Below, in pieces: positions 8,103 to 16,439 of a stretch of DNA of 50,110 nucleotides. Every line of letters starts with the position of its first letter. Position 1 is the stretch's first letter. The position numbers and the translations under genes were made by a program. Origin of the DNA: Streptomyces hygroscopicus (GTDB lineage: Bacteria > Actinomycetota > Actinomycetes > Streptomycetales > Streptomycetaceae); contig NZ_LBMW01000054.1 of NCBI RefSeq assembly GCF_026168105.1, forward strand, positions 1 to 50,110, in the 5' to 3' direction. The notes beneath the pieces were generated by a model that searched no databases, had not been told where the DNA came from, and worked only from the letters and a program-made list of their open reading frames with translations.

Positions 8103-9053
8103 ATGCGTTACGACTCTCCGCTCGCCGCGGTGGGCAACACCCCTCTGGTGCGCCTGCCGCGGCTCTCGCCGTCCCCCGACGTCCGTATCTGGGCCAAGCT
8201 GGAGGATCGCAACCCGACCGGCTCGGTCAAGGACCGCCCCGCGCTGCACATGATCGAGCAGGCGGAGAAGGACGGACGGCTGACCCCCGGTTGCACGATC
8301 CTGGAGCCCACCTCGGGCAACACCGGCATCTCCCTGGCCATGGCGGCGAAGCTCAAGGGATACCGCATGGTGTGCGTGATGCCGGAGAACACCTCGCAGG
8401 AGCGCCGTGACCTGCTGGGCATGTGGGGCGCCGAGATCATCTCAAGCCCGGCCGCGGGCGGCTCCAACACCGCCGTGCGCGTCGCCAAGGAGCTGGCGGC
8501 CGAGCACCCGGACTGGGTGATGCTGTACCAGTACGGCAACCCGGACAACGCGGGTGCGCACTATGCGACGACCGGGCCCGAGATCCTCGCCGACCTCCCC
8601 TCCATCACGCACTTCGTGGCCGGCCTCGGTACCACCGGCACGCTCATGGGCGTGGGCCGCTATCTGCGCGAGAACAAGCCCGACGTGAAGATCGTCGCCG
8701 CGGAACCGCGCTACGACGACCTGGTCTACGGCCTCCGGAACCTCGACGAGGGCTTCGTGCCGGAGCTGTACGACGCCTCCGTCCTCACCACCCGCTTCTC
8801 GGTCGGCTCGGCCGACGCGGTGACCCGTACCCGCGAACTCCTGCAGCAGGAGGGCATCTTCGCGGGTGTCTCCACGGGCGCCGCCCTGCACGCCGCCATC
8901 GGTGTCGGCGGGAAGGCCGTCAAGGCGGGCGACAGCGCCGACATCGTCTTCATCGTCGCCGACGGTGGTTGGAAGTACCTGTCGACGGGCGTCTACACGG
9001 CGGCCACGACGGAAGAGGCGATCGAGACGCTCAAGGGGCAGCTCTGGGCGTAA
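8103..9053 (+). CDS. cysM: CysO-dependent cysteine synthase
   Basis: A fold-type II PLP enzyme of 316 residues. The PLP lysine is K43 in PTGSVKDRPA; the phosphate-binding loop is TSGNTGIS, with a downstream GVSTGAAL. The N-terminus MRYDSPLAAVGNTPLVRL and C-terminus KYLSTGVYT are standard. Adjacency to cysO and mec identifies it as the CysM that uses O-phosphoserine and thiocarboxylated CysO in M. tuberculosis, rather than a sulfide-dependent CysK. Translationally coupled to cysO. Confidence 0.92.
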   Translation: MRYDSPLAAVGNTPLVRLPRLSPSPDVRIWAKLEDRNPTGSVKDRPALHMIEQAEKDGRLTPGCTILEPTSGNTGISLAMAAKLKGYRMVCVMPENTSQERRDLLGMWGAEIISSPAAGGSNTAVRVAKELAAEHPDWVMLYQYGNPDNAGAHYATTGPEILADLPSITHFVAGLGTTGTLMGVGRYLRENKPDVKIVAAEPRYDDLVYGLRNLDEGFVPELYDASVLTTRFSVGSADAVTRTRELLQQEGIFAGVSTGAALHAAIGVGGKAVKAGDSADIVFIVADGGWKYLSTGVYTAATTEEAIETLKGQLWA

Positions 9054-9408
9054 CCCCTCATCACCGAGCCAACCCCCTCCCACGCGCCAACCCTCTCCTG
9101 TGAGGGGGTTTGGTGCGGGCTAATGAGGGGGCTAAGTGCGGGCTAATTAGCGGCAAAGATCTTCCCCCGCCACTGTCCGCCTTCTCCGGCGCGGGCTAGG
9201 TTCTGCCCGCGCCCCGTCATGTCACGCTCACTCGGCACGCGGGGTGCTCCAGGTGTCAATGTCATGTCCATGACTCGCGTCCCACCGCCGCTACGCGCGT
9301 CACGGCCTGTCACCAGCTCGTGAATCCCCACTTCCGGCTGTGGCTCCGCGTACGGCCCCACCCAGGTCTGCGCGGCGCCGGCCTCAAATCGAGAGAGGCA
9401 GCACCCCC
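9054..9408. other. intergenic region between cysM and S53 peptidase
   Basis: Holds the cysM terminator, then two copies of the 12-mer GTGCGGGCTAAT (9113-9124 and 9136-9147, spaced 23 bp). The second copy runs into the palindrome GCTAATTAGC (9142-9151), an A/T-rich core in very GC-rich DNA, plausible as an operator or promoter element. No gene seen in the remaining 250 bases. Confidence 0.45.
9069..9113 (+). terminator. probable terminator after cysM
   Basis: CCAACCCCCTC pairs with GAGGGGGTTTGG (one bulged base); an alternative nearer 5' arm at 9088 can also pair. It starts 16 bases after the cysM stop. Confidence 0.6.
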
Positions 9409-11487
9409 ATGCGTGAGTCACGCCCGAGCAAGCGGCGCAGGAGCCTGCGAAGACTCCTGACCGCCACCGTCCCTGCTCTCGCTCTCACCGTCGCCGGTCT
9501 CATGGCGGCACCCGTCGCCGGGGCGCAGAGCGCCCCCGACACCGCGCCGTCCTCACACGCGACCCGCACCACCCAGAACGCGAAGGCGCTGACCGACCCG
9601 CAGCGGCAGACCTTCCACGCGACCGGCAAGGCCGGCCAGAAGGTGCCGACCCAGCACCTGTGCGGCACGGCGAGCGCCGGTCACGCTTCCTGCTTCGCCC
9701 AGCGGCGCACCGACATACGGCAGCGGCTCGCCTCGGCGCTCGCGGCCGCCGCGCCCTCCGGCCTCAGCCCGGCCAATCTGCACAGCGCCTACAACCTGCC
9801 CTCGACCGGCGGCTCCGGTCTGACGGTCGCGGTGGTCGACGCGTACAACGACCCCAACGCCGAGTCGGACCTGGCCACCTACCGCTCGACGTACGGACTG
9901 TCTGCCTGCACCAAGGCCAACGGCTGCTTCAAGCAGGTCAGCCAGACCGGTTCGACGACGTCGCTGCCCACCAACGACACGGGCTGGGCGGGCGAGGAAG
10001 CGCTGGACATCGACATGGTCAGCGCCGTCTGCCCCAACTGCAGCATCATCCTCGTCGAGGCCAACTCGGCGACGGACAGCGACCTCGGCACCGCCGAGAA
10101 CGAAGCGGTCACGCTGGGCGCCAAGTTCGTCTCCAACAGCTGGGGCGGCTCCGAGTCCTCCGCCCAGACCGGTGAGGACACCCAGTACTTCAAGCACCCT
10201 GGCGTCGCGATCACCGTCTCGGCGGGCGACTCCGGCTACGGCGCCGAGTACCCGGCCACCTCCCAGTACGTGACCGCCGTCGGCGGCACCGCGCTGACCA
10301 CGGCCTCCAACTCCCGCGGCTGGACCGAGTCCGTCTGGAACACCAGCAGCACCGAGGGCACCGGATCCGGCTGCTCCGCATACGACCCGAAGCCCAGCTG
10401 GCAGACCGACAGCGGATGCTCCAAGCGCATGGAGGCCGACGTCTCCGCGGTCGCCGACCCGGCCACGGGCGTCGCGGTCTACGACACCTACGGCGGCTCC
10501 GGCTGGGCGGTCTACGGCGGCACCAGCGCCTCCGCCCCGATCATCGCCGGCGTCTACGCCCTCGCGGGCACCCCGGGCAGCGGCGACTACCCGGCGAAGT
10601 ACCCCTACTCCCACACGTCGAACCTGTACGACGTGACCAGCGGCAGCAACGGCAGCTGCTCGACCTCGTACTTCTGCACCGCAGGCACCGGTTACGACGG
10701 CCCGACCGGCTGGGGCACCCCCAACGGCACGGCCGCCTTCTCCTCCGGCAGCAGCAGCGGCAACACCGTGACCGTCACCAACCCGGGCAACCAGTCCACC
10801 ACGACCGGCGGCTCGGTCAGCCTGCAGATCCATGCGACGGACAGTGCGGGAGCGACCCTCACCTACAGCGCGACCGGTCTGCCGACCGGCCTGTCGATCA
10901 ACAGCTCGACCGGCCTGATCTCCGGCACCGCCTCCACCGCGGGCACCTACAGCACCACGGTCGCCGCGAAGGACGCCACCGGCGCGTCCGGCTCGGCCTC
11001 CTTCACCTGGACGGTCGGCTCCTCCGGCGGCACCTGCACCGGGGCGCAGCTGCTCGGCAACCCGGGCTTCGAGTCGGGCAACACCACCTGGACCGCCACC
11101 AGCGGTGTCATCACCAACGACAGCGGTGAGGCGGCGCACGGCGGCTCGTACTACGCGTGGCTGGACGGCTACGGCTCCTCCCACACCGACACGCTCTCCC
11201 AGTCGGTGACGATCCCGTCCGGCTGCAAGGCCAAGCTGACCTTCTACCTGCACATCGACACCGCGGAGACCACCACCAGCACCCAGTACGACAAGCTGAC
11301 GGTGACCGCCGGTTCGACCACGCTGGCGACGTACTCGAACCTGAACGCCGCCTCCGGCTACACCCAGAAGTCCTTCGACCTGTCCTCGTTCGCGGGCTCC
11401 ACGGTCACCCTCAAGTTCAGCGGCGTGGAGGACTCCTCGCTGCAGACCAGCTTCGTCGTCGACGACACGGCCCTGACGACCAGCTGA
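9409..11487 (+). CDS. secreted S53 (sedolisin) serine-carboxyl peptidase
   Basis: 692 residues. An Arg-rich Sec signal peptide (about 1-39, ending APVAGAQ) is followed by a propeptide region and the sedolisin catalytic domain. The Glu/Asp pair lies in WAGEEALDIDMV (about E197, D200/D202), the oxyanion Asp in SAGDSGYG (D274) and the nucleophile in GGTSASAP (S373). After about residue 445 come a putative-Ig (HePIG-like) module (YSATGLPTGLSI) and a C-terminal jelly-roll/CBM-like domain beginning NPGFESGN. Probably an extracellular protease. Start chosen on GAGAGAGG and signal peptide. The long minus-strand frame opposite is a GC shadow. Confidence 0.92.
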   Translation: MRESRPSKRRRSLRRLLTATVPALALTVAGLMAAPVAGAQSAPDTAPSSHATRTTQNAKALTDPQRQTFHATGKAGQKVPTQHLCGTASAGHASCFAQRRTDIRQRLASALAAAAPSGLSPANLHSAYNLPSTGGSGLTVAVVDAYNDPNAESDLATYRSTYGLSACTKANGCFKQVSQTGSTTSLPTNDTGWAGEEALDIDMVSAVCPNCSIILVEANSATDSDLGTAENEAVTLGAKFVSNSWGGSESSAQTGEDTQYFKHPGVAITVSAGDSGYGAEYPATSQYVTAVGGTALTTASNSRGWTESVWNTSSTEGTGSGCSAYDPKPSWQTDSGCSKRMEADVSAVADPATGVAVYDTYGGSGWAVYGGTSASAPIIAGVYALAGTPGSGDYPAKYPYSHTSNLYDVTSGSNGSCSTSYFCTAGTGYDGPTGWGTPNGTAAFSSGSSSGNTVTVTNPGNQSTTTGGSVSLQIHATDSAGATLTYSATGLPTGLSINSSTGLISGTASTAGTYSTTVAAKDATGASGSASFTWTVGSSGGTCTGAQLLGNPGFESGNTTWTATSGVITNDSGEAAHGGSYYAWLDGYGSSHTDTLSQSVTIPSGCKAKLTFYLHIDTAETTTSTQYDKLTVTAGSTTLATYSNLNAASGYTQKSFDLSSFAGSTVTLKFSGVEDSSLQTSFVVDDTALTTS

Positions 11488-11507
11488 CATCCGCTCCACC
11501 CGTGCCC

Positions 11508-11535
11508 GGGCCCGGCCGTGAAAACGGCCGGGCCC
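11508..11535 (+). terminator. intrinsic terminator after S53 peptidase
   Basis: A perfect 12-bp stem GGGCCCGGCCGT / ACGGCCGGGCCC with a GAAA tetraloop, 20 bases after the stop. No T-tract, as is common here. Confidence 0.88.
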
Positions 11536-11633
11536 TGTGGCGGTCGCGCGGGGATCCTGATGCGCTGGAGAAACGTCACATCAGGGCAAGGGCCAAGGAC
11601 CGGAAACGAGTGAACAGGAAAGGCGGCCACCCC

Positions 11634-12176
11634 ATGCGCCGTGCCACCCCCCAGCGGACCACCACCACCGTCGTCGCCGTCGCGGCGGCGCTCCTCCTCG
11701 CAGGCTGCGGCAGCCAGGGCGGCCGGGCCGGCAGCGGCTCGGTGTCACCGTCGGGTCCGGCGTCCGGGGCACCCTCGGGGTCGCCGTCGGCCAAGCCGTC
11801 CGAGCCGTCGTCCGTCCCGCCGTCGGGCGCGTCGTCCCCCACGTCGACCGGCACGGGCTGCGCACCCCGCGTGCAGCTCACCGCGGGCGACACGGGCCGT
11901 GTCGTCTGCCTGACCACCGGCGGCCGGATCAGCCTCACGCTGGACGGCACCCAGGACCGGCCCTGGACCCCCGTCCGCGCCACGGGCAGCGCGCTGAAGG
12001 CCAGCAACCCCGGCATCGCGGTACAGCCCGGCGACGCCGTCGCCGCGTTCGACGCGGTCACGCCCGGCACGGTACGGCTCACCTCGACCCGCCCCCTGTG
12101 CGCGAAGCGACCCGGCCAGAAGTCCTGCCTGGGCATCCAGGCGTGGACGATCACCGTGACGGTGACCAAGCAGTAG
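11634..12176 (+). CDS. secreted lipoprotein of unknown function
   Basis: About 180 residues. A signal peptide (MRRATPQRTTTTVVAVAAAL) ends in a lipobox LLLAGC. A Ser/Pro/Gly-rich linker of about 45 residues follows, then a compact domain with strand-rich sequence (VQLTAGDTGRVVCLTTGGRISLTL) and Cys pairs. An in-frame GTG at 11610 is an alternative start; 11634 has GGAAAGG about 11 nt upstream. It might be an envelope inhibitor or binding protein; adjacency to the S53 peptidase is suggestive only. Confidence 0.75.
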   Translation: MRRATPQRTTTTVVAVAAALLLAGCGSQGGRAGSGSVSPSGPASGAPSGSPSAKPSEPSSVPPSGASSPTSTGTGCAPRVQLTAGDTGRVVCLTTGGRISLTLDGTQDRPWTPVRATGSALKASNPGIAVQPGDAVAAFDAVTPGTVRLTSTRPLCAKRPGQKSCLGIQAWTITVTVTKQ

Positions 12177-12182
12177 GGCCCC

Positions 12183-12623
12183 TTACCCGGCCAGATACCG
12201 CACCTGGTCCCACAGCGCCGGGTCCACCACCCCCACCCGGCGCCGGAAGTCCCACAGCGGCACGTCCCACAGCTCGTCCGTCTCCAGGAAGCTGGGCCGC
12301 CCGTGGGCATCGGCCACCGTCCCCGGCGGCAGCGGGATCACACCGGCCCGCTCGTCGTGGTACCTGCTCGTGATCCTCGCGATGGTCGCGCTGTCCCCGT
12401 GCACCGTCAGCACCAGACACGGCCGGTCCTTGCCGCCCGGCCGGTGGTCCCCGTAGGGCACGCTCGCCCACCAGATCTCCGCCGGCTTCGGATGCTCCCG
12501 GGCACGCCCCGGCGGACGCGCGGCAGCCCGGCGGCGGTGCCCGCGCCCCCAGCCGTCCACCAGCGTCGCGACGAGCGCGAGCAGCACCACCGCCGCCAGC
12601 GCCAGCCACCACGACGTGTCCAT
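12183..12623 (-). CDS. PemK/MazF-like protein with N-terminal transmembrane anchor
   Basis: 146 residues. A membrane helix (about 5-23, WWLALAAVVLLALVATLV) and a basic linker precede a PemK/MazF-like beta-barrel: GEIWW-like PAEIWWASVPYG, KDRPCLVLTV, SRYHDERAGVIPLPPGTV, SFLETDELWDVPL. PemK/MazF proteins are often sequence-specific RNases acting as toxins, but no antitoxin gene flanks this one and the core toxin Arg/Ser pattern is not certain. A housekeeping membrane-tethered role is as likely. ATG at 12623 has no strong ribosome site. Stop converges on the lipoprotein gene with a 6-base gap. Confidence 0.75.
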   Translation of the reverse strand: MDTSWWLALAAVVLLALVATLVDGWGRGHRRRAAARPPGRAREHPKPAEIWWASVPYGDHRPGGKDRPCLVLTVHGDSATIARITSRYHDERAGVIPLPPGTVADAHGRPSFLETDELWDVPLWDFRRRVGVVDPALWDQVRYLAG

Positions 12624-12869
12624 ATGGTTGACGGTACCGGCGCCTCCGCGGAGCTGCCCGCCCTTCGCAACTCCCGTGCGCCCTGCCGTGCTCCACGCGC
12701 GCCCTTGTTCCAGCCGAACCGGTGACACCACGGGTGAGTTCCCCCACAACGGCCCCTGGCGGAGGAGCGACCCGCCCTTTTGCGCCTTACGCTCGACGGA
12801 CCGCACGACCCCCGTCATCGTTCCCGTCCCTGCCTTCTGCACTTTCTGCCACGCGGAGGTTCCAGCTCT

Positions 12870-13622
12870 ATGAAGCTCACCGTCGTCGGCTGCTCGGGGT
12901 CGTTTCCGTCCGCGGAATCGGCCTGCTCGAGCTACCTCGTCGAGGCCGACGGCTTCCGGCTGCTCCTCGACATGGGCAACGGCGCCCTGGGCGAGCTGCA
13001 GCGCCACTGCGGTCTCTACGACCTCGACGCGATCTTCCTCAGCCATCTGCACGCCGACCACTGCATCGACATGCTCGCCTACTTCGTCGCGCGCTACTAC
13101 CGCCACGACGGCGGTCGCGCCGACTCGATCCCGGTCTACGGCCCGGAGGGCACCGAGCAGCGCCTGACCACCGCCTACGGCGACACCCCGTCCGCCTCCT
13201 CGATGAGCGAGGTCTTCGACTTCCACACGGTCAAGCCCGGCACCTTCGAGATCGGCCCCTTCACCGTCCACACGGAACTCCTGCGCCACCCCGTGGAGGC
13301 CTACGGCATCCGCATCGAGCACGGCGGCAGCTCGCTCACGTACTCGGGCGACACGGGCGTGAGCGAGGCCCTGGACGAACTTGCCCGTGACACGGACCTC
13401 TTCCTGTGCGAGGCGGCGTTCACCTACGGCAAGGAGGACATCCCGGACCTCCACCTCAACGGCCACGAGGCCGGCGAGGCGGCCGCCCGCGCCGGGGCCC
13501 GCCGTCTGGTCCTCACCCACATCCCGCCGTGGACGGACCCCGAGGTCAACCTGGCGGACGCCCGCGCCGTCTACAGCGGGCCGGTGGAACTGGCCGCGCC
13601 CCGGGCGTCGTACGAGATCTAG
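12870..13622 (+). CDS. metallo-beta-lactamase-fold hydrolase, Rv1339-like
   Basis: 250 residues. The signature HLHADHCID supplies zinc ligands, with further ligands in ELLRHPVEAYG, YSGDTGVS and LVLTHIPPW. The N-terminus MKLTVVGCSGSFPS is characteristic of the actinobacterial family next to rph. The M. tuberculosis homologue in the same position, Rv1339, is reported to be a cyclic-AMP phosphodiesterase of an atypical class II type, so a cyclic nucleotide phosphodiesterase role is the best inference. GGAGG lies about 10 nt before the ATG. Confidence 0.88.
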   Translation: MKLTVVGCSGSFPSAESACSSYLVEADGFRLLLDMGNGALGELQRHCGLYDLDAIFLSHLHADHCIDMLAYFVARYYRHDGGRADSIPVYGPEGTEQRLTTAYGDTPSASSMSEVFDFHTVKPGTFEIGPFTVHTELLRHPVEAYGIRIEHGGSSLTYSGDTGVSEALDELARDTDLFLCEAAFTYGKEDIPDLHLNGHEAGEAAARAGARRLVLTHIPPWTDPEVNLADARAVYSGPVELAAPRASYEI

Positions 13623-13635
13623 CCGCACACGGACG

Positions 13636-13669
13636 AAGGCCCCGGAACCACGGTGGGTTCCGGGGCCTT
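13636..13669. terminator. bidirectional terminator between hydrolase and nagE2
   Basis: A perfect 14-bp stem AAGGCCCCGGAACC / GGTTCCGGGGCCTT with a 6-nt loop. It is located between two convergent genes and flanked by A and T runs that would serve either direction. Confidence 0.9.
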
Positions 13670-13685
13670 GCTGTACGGGGCGCGG

Positions 13686-14942
13686 CTACGCCTTGGTGAG
13701 GTCCTCGACCTCCTCCTCGGGCTCACGGCCCGGCGTGGTGAGGTTGAACTTGACGATGGCGAAGCGGAAGACGAAGTAGTAGATCGCGCCGAACACGAGG
13801 CCGATCGGGATGATCAGCCATGGCCTCGTGGCGAGGTTCCAGTTCAGGAGGTAGTCGATCGCACCGGCCGAGAACGTGAAGCCGGCGTGGACACCGAGCG
13901 CCCAGGTGACCGCCATGGACAGGGCGGTGAGGACCGCGTGGATCGCGTACAGCACCGGGGCGATGAACATGAACGAGAACTCGATCGGCTCGGTCACACC
14001 GGTCACGAAGGAGGTCAGCGCCACGGAGACCATGAGGCCCATGACGGCCTTGCGGCGCTCGGGGCGGGCGGTGTGCGCGATGGCGAGGGCGGCGGCCGGC
14101 AGACCGAACATCATGATCGGGAAGAAGCCCGACATGAACTGTCCGGCGGTCGGGTCACCGGCGAAGAAGCGGTTCAGGTCGCCGTGCACGATGGCGCCCG
14201 CGGAGTTCTTGTAGTCGCCGATCTGGAACCAGGAGACCGCGTTCACGAACTGGTGCATGCCGACCGGGATCAGCGCGCGGTTGACCAGACCGAACAGACC
14301 CGCGCCGACGGCTCCGAGGCCGGTGATCCACTTGCCCACGTCGGAGATGCCGTCACCGATCGGCTTCCAGACCAGCCCGAAGAAGACACCGACGAGCGTG
14401 CCGACGAAGGCCATCAGGATCGGGACGAGCCGGCGGCCGTTGAAGAAGCCCAGCCAGTCGACCAGCCTGGTGCGGTGGAACCGCTGCCACAGCACGGCGG
14501 ACAGCAGACCGAGGAGGATGCCGCCGAGGACGCCCGGGTTGTTGTACGTGGCCTCGACGATCTTGCCGCTTTCTATGTGCTGCTCGGTCAGCGGGAACGC
14601 CTTCAGCACATTGCTGTAGACGAGGAAGCCGACCAGGGCCGCGAGCGCGGTGGAGCCGTCCGCCTTCTTGGCGAAGCCGATCGCCACGCCGACGCAGAAC
14701 AGCAGCGCCAGGTTGTCGAACACGGCGCCGCCCGCCGTCGCGAAGACGGACGCCACCTTGTCCCAGCCGAGGCCGTCCTTGCCGAACACGTCCGGCTGAC
14801 CGAGCCGGAGCAGGATGCCCGCCGCCGGCAGCACCGCGATCGGAAGCTGCAGGCTGCGGCCGACCTTCTGCAGGCCCTGGAACAGGCCTGATCCCCGCTT
14901 CTTCGCGGGGGCCGCCGAGGATGTCGCGGTGGCGGTGCTCAT
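13686..14942 (-). CDS. nagE2: PTS EIIC permease, N-acetylglucosamine type
   Basis: 418-residue integral membrane EIIC of the glucose/GlcNAc class. The N-terminus FQGLQKVGRSLQLPIAVLPAAGILLRLGQ, the WLGFFNGRRLVPI loop and the TEPIEFSFMFIAPVLY motif (substrate-site Glu) are diagnostic. It imports GlcNAc with phosphorylation, via EIIB NagF and a general EIIA encoded elsewhere. Start ATG 14942 has GGAGGAAG upstream. The arrangement nagF, nagE1, nagE2 next to rph matches S. coelicolor, where NagE2 is the main GlcNAc permease. Two dre sites just upstream imply DasR repression relieved by amino-sugar phosphates. Confidence 0.9.
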   Translation of the reverse strand: MSTATATSSAAPAKKRGSGLFQGLQKVGRSLQLPIAVLPAAGILLRLGQPDVFGKDGLGWDKVASVFATAGGAVFDNLALLFCVGVAIGFAKKADGSTALAALVGFLVYSNVLKAFPLTEQHIESGKIVEATYNNPGVLGGILLGLLSAVLWQRFHRTRLVDWLGFFNGRRLVPILMAFVGTLVGVFFGLVWKPIGDGISDVGKWITGLGAVGAGLFGLVNRALIPVGMHQFVNAVSWFQIGDYKNSAGAIVHGDLNRFFAGDPTAGQFMSGFFPIMMFGLPAAALAIAHTARPERRKAVMGLMVSVALTSFVTGVTEPIEFSFMFIAPVLYAIHAVLTALSMAVTWALGVHAGFTFSAGAIDYLLNWNLATRPWLIIPIGLVFGAIYYFVFRFAIVKFNLTTPGREPEEEVEDLTKA

Positions 14943-14958
14943 ACTTCCTCCATCGGGT

Positions 14959-14974
14959 GGTGGTCTACACCACT
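14959..14974. promoter_or_regulatory. dre site 1 (DasR operator) before nagE2
   Basis: The core TGGTCTACACCACT differs from the dre consensus TGGTCTAGACCACT by one central base. It lies 17 bases upstream of the nagE2 ATG. Together with the next site it forms a perfect 13-bp inverted repeat (14962-14988). Confidence 0.88.
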
Positions 14975-14975
14975 C

Positions 14976-14991
14976 AGTGGTGTAGACCTGT
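14976..14991. promoter_or_regulatory. dre site 2 (DasR operator) before nagE2
   Basis: The reverse strand reads ACAGGTCTACACCACT, two differences from the consensus. It directly abuts site 1 with one base between them, so two DasR dimers would sit side by side. Confidence 0.82.
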
Positions 14992-15074
14992 TGTAGCAGA
15001 TGAAGGACGGATAAGGAACCCGCGATTCGCGCTACCGATCCACTACGCGCAGTACCGACCCCGGAGGCGTCGAA

Positions 15075-15093
15075 GGCCCCCGAATCGGGGGCC
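15075..15093 (-). terminator. terminator after nagE1
   Basis: GGCCCCC-GAATC-GGGGGCC hairpin 16 bases downstream of the nagE1 stop on the minus strand, followed by TT in that direction. It separates nagE1 from nagE2. Confidence 0.75.
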
Positions 15094-15109
15094 TGGGCGG
15101 AGGGCGGCA

Positions 15110-16405
15110 TCACGCCTTCGTGACGTCCTCGACCTCCTCCTCCCGCTCACGCCCCGCCGTCTTCAGATCGAACGCCGTGATGGTGAAACGGAAGATCCCG
15201 TAGTACACCGCCGCGAAGCACAACCCGATCGGGACGATCGCCCACGGCTTGGTCGCCAGGTTCCAGTTGATCACATAGTCGATCAGGCCCGCGGAGAAGC
15301 TGAAGCCGTCGTGCACCCCAAGGCCCCACGTCACCGCCATCGACACCCCCGTCAGCAGCGCGTGGACCGCGTACAGCAGGGGCGCGACGAACAGGAACGA
15401 GTACTCGAGGGGCTCCGTGATGCCCGTGACGAACGACGTCAGCGCCACCGACAGCATCAGGCCGCCCACCTCCTTGCGGCGGCTCGGCCTGGCGCAGTGC
15501 GTGATCGCCAGCGCGGCGGCGGGCAGCGCGAACATCATGATCGGGAAGAAGCCGGACGTGAACTGCCCCGCGTTCGGGTCGCCCGCCAGAAACATGTTGA
15601 TGTCGCCGTGCACCACCGTGCCGTCGGGCTTGGTGTAGCTGCCGAACTGGAACCAGATCGGCACGTTCAGGAACTGGTGCAGGCCCACCACCAGCAGCGC
15701 GCGGTTCGCGACACCGAAGACGCCGGCGCCCCAGGCGCCCAGAGCGGTCAGCCAGTTGCTGAAGCTCTCCAGCCCCTGCCCGATCGGCGGCCAGACCCAC
15801 AGGCACAGGGCCGCGACCACGATCGCCACGAACGACATGATGATCGGCACCAGACGGCGGCCGTTGAAGAAGCCCAGCCAGTCCACCAGCCGCGTCCGGT
15901 GGTAGCGCTGCCAGAAGAAGGCGGTCAGCAGACCCATCACGATCCCGCCGAAGACCCCCGGGTTCTGGAACGTGAAGGTGCTCAGCGTCCCACCGGTCGC
16001 CCGGCACCCGAAGCCCGGGATCACCTTCGACCCGCCCGGGCACTGCGGGAACTGGCGCAGCACGTTGTAGTAGACGAGGAATCCCGCCACCGCCGCGAGC
16101 GCCGTCGAACCGTCCGCCTTCCTCGCCATGCCGATGGCCACGCCGACACAGAAGAGAAGGGGAAGGCCGAGGGAACCGTCGAGGAGGGCGCCCCCCGCTC
16201 CCGCCATCACCTTGGACACGTTGGTCCAGCCCAGTCCCTGGTCGCCGAACACGTCCGGCTGCCCCAGCCGGTTCAGGATGCCCGCGGCCGGCAGCACGGC
16301 GATCGGCAGCTGAAGGCTGCGGCCCATCTTCTGCAGCCCCTGGAACAGGGTGTTCCAGTGGGGGCGCGCGGGGCTGACCGAACTGTCGGCGCTCTCGGCA
16401 CTCAT
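15110..16405 (-). CDS. nagE1: PTS EIIC permease, second N-acetylglucosamine-type copy
   Basis: 431 residues, paralogous to nagE2 throughout (same FQGLQKMGRSLQLPIAVLPAAGIL start, WLGFFNGRRLVPI, TEPLEYSFLFVAPLLY), indicating tandem duplication. It carries a short extra loop around the segment containing GCRATGGTLSTF, absent from nagE2. Start ATG 16405 has GGAAGGA 5 nt upstream. It diverges from nagF with one dre site between them. In S. coelicolor this paralogue contributes little to GlcNAc uptake; whether that holds here cannot be seen. Confidence 0.88.
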   Translation of the reverse strand: MSAESADSSVSPARPHWNTLFQGLQKMGRSLQLPIAVLPAAGILNRLGQPDVFGDQGLGWTNVSKVMAGAGGALLDGSLGLPLLFCVGVAIGMARKADGSTALAAVAGFLVYYNVLRQFPQCPGGSKVIPGFGCRATGGTLSTFTFQNPGVFGGIVMGLLTAFFWQRYHRTRLVDWLGFFNGRRLVPIIMSFVAIVVAALCLWVWPPIGQGLESFSNWLTALGAWGAGVFGVANRALLVVGLHQFLNVPIWFQFGSYTKPDGTVVHGDINMFLAGDPNAGQFTSGFFPIMMFALPAAALAITHCARPSRRKEVGGLMLSVALTSFVTGITEPLEYSFLFVAPLLYAVHALLTGVSMAVTWGLGVHDGFSFSAGLIDYVINWNLATKPWAIVPIGLCFAAVYYGIFRFTITAFDLKTAGREREEEVEDVTKA

Positions 16406-16439
16406 GGGGTCCTTCCGCGCGTTTGGCCACCGCCCGCAC

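Noticed and set aside
9553..11499. 648-residue minus-strand frame opposite the S53 peptidase
   Set aside because: It is a GC-rich shadow (Arg/Gly/Ala/Val only) of a clearly recognisable plus-strand gene with signal peptide and catalytic motifs.
12183..13628. Extended 481-residue version of the PemK-like protein
   Set aside because: The extension upstream of the ATG at 12623 runs antisense through the metallo-hydrolase and has no coding features.
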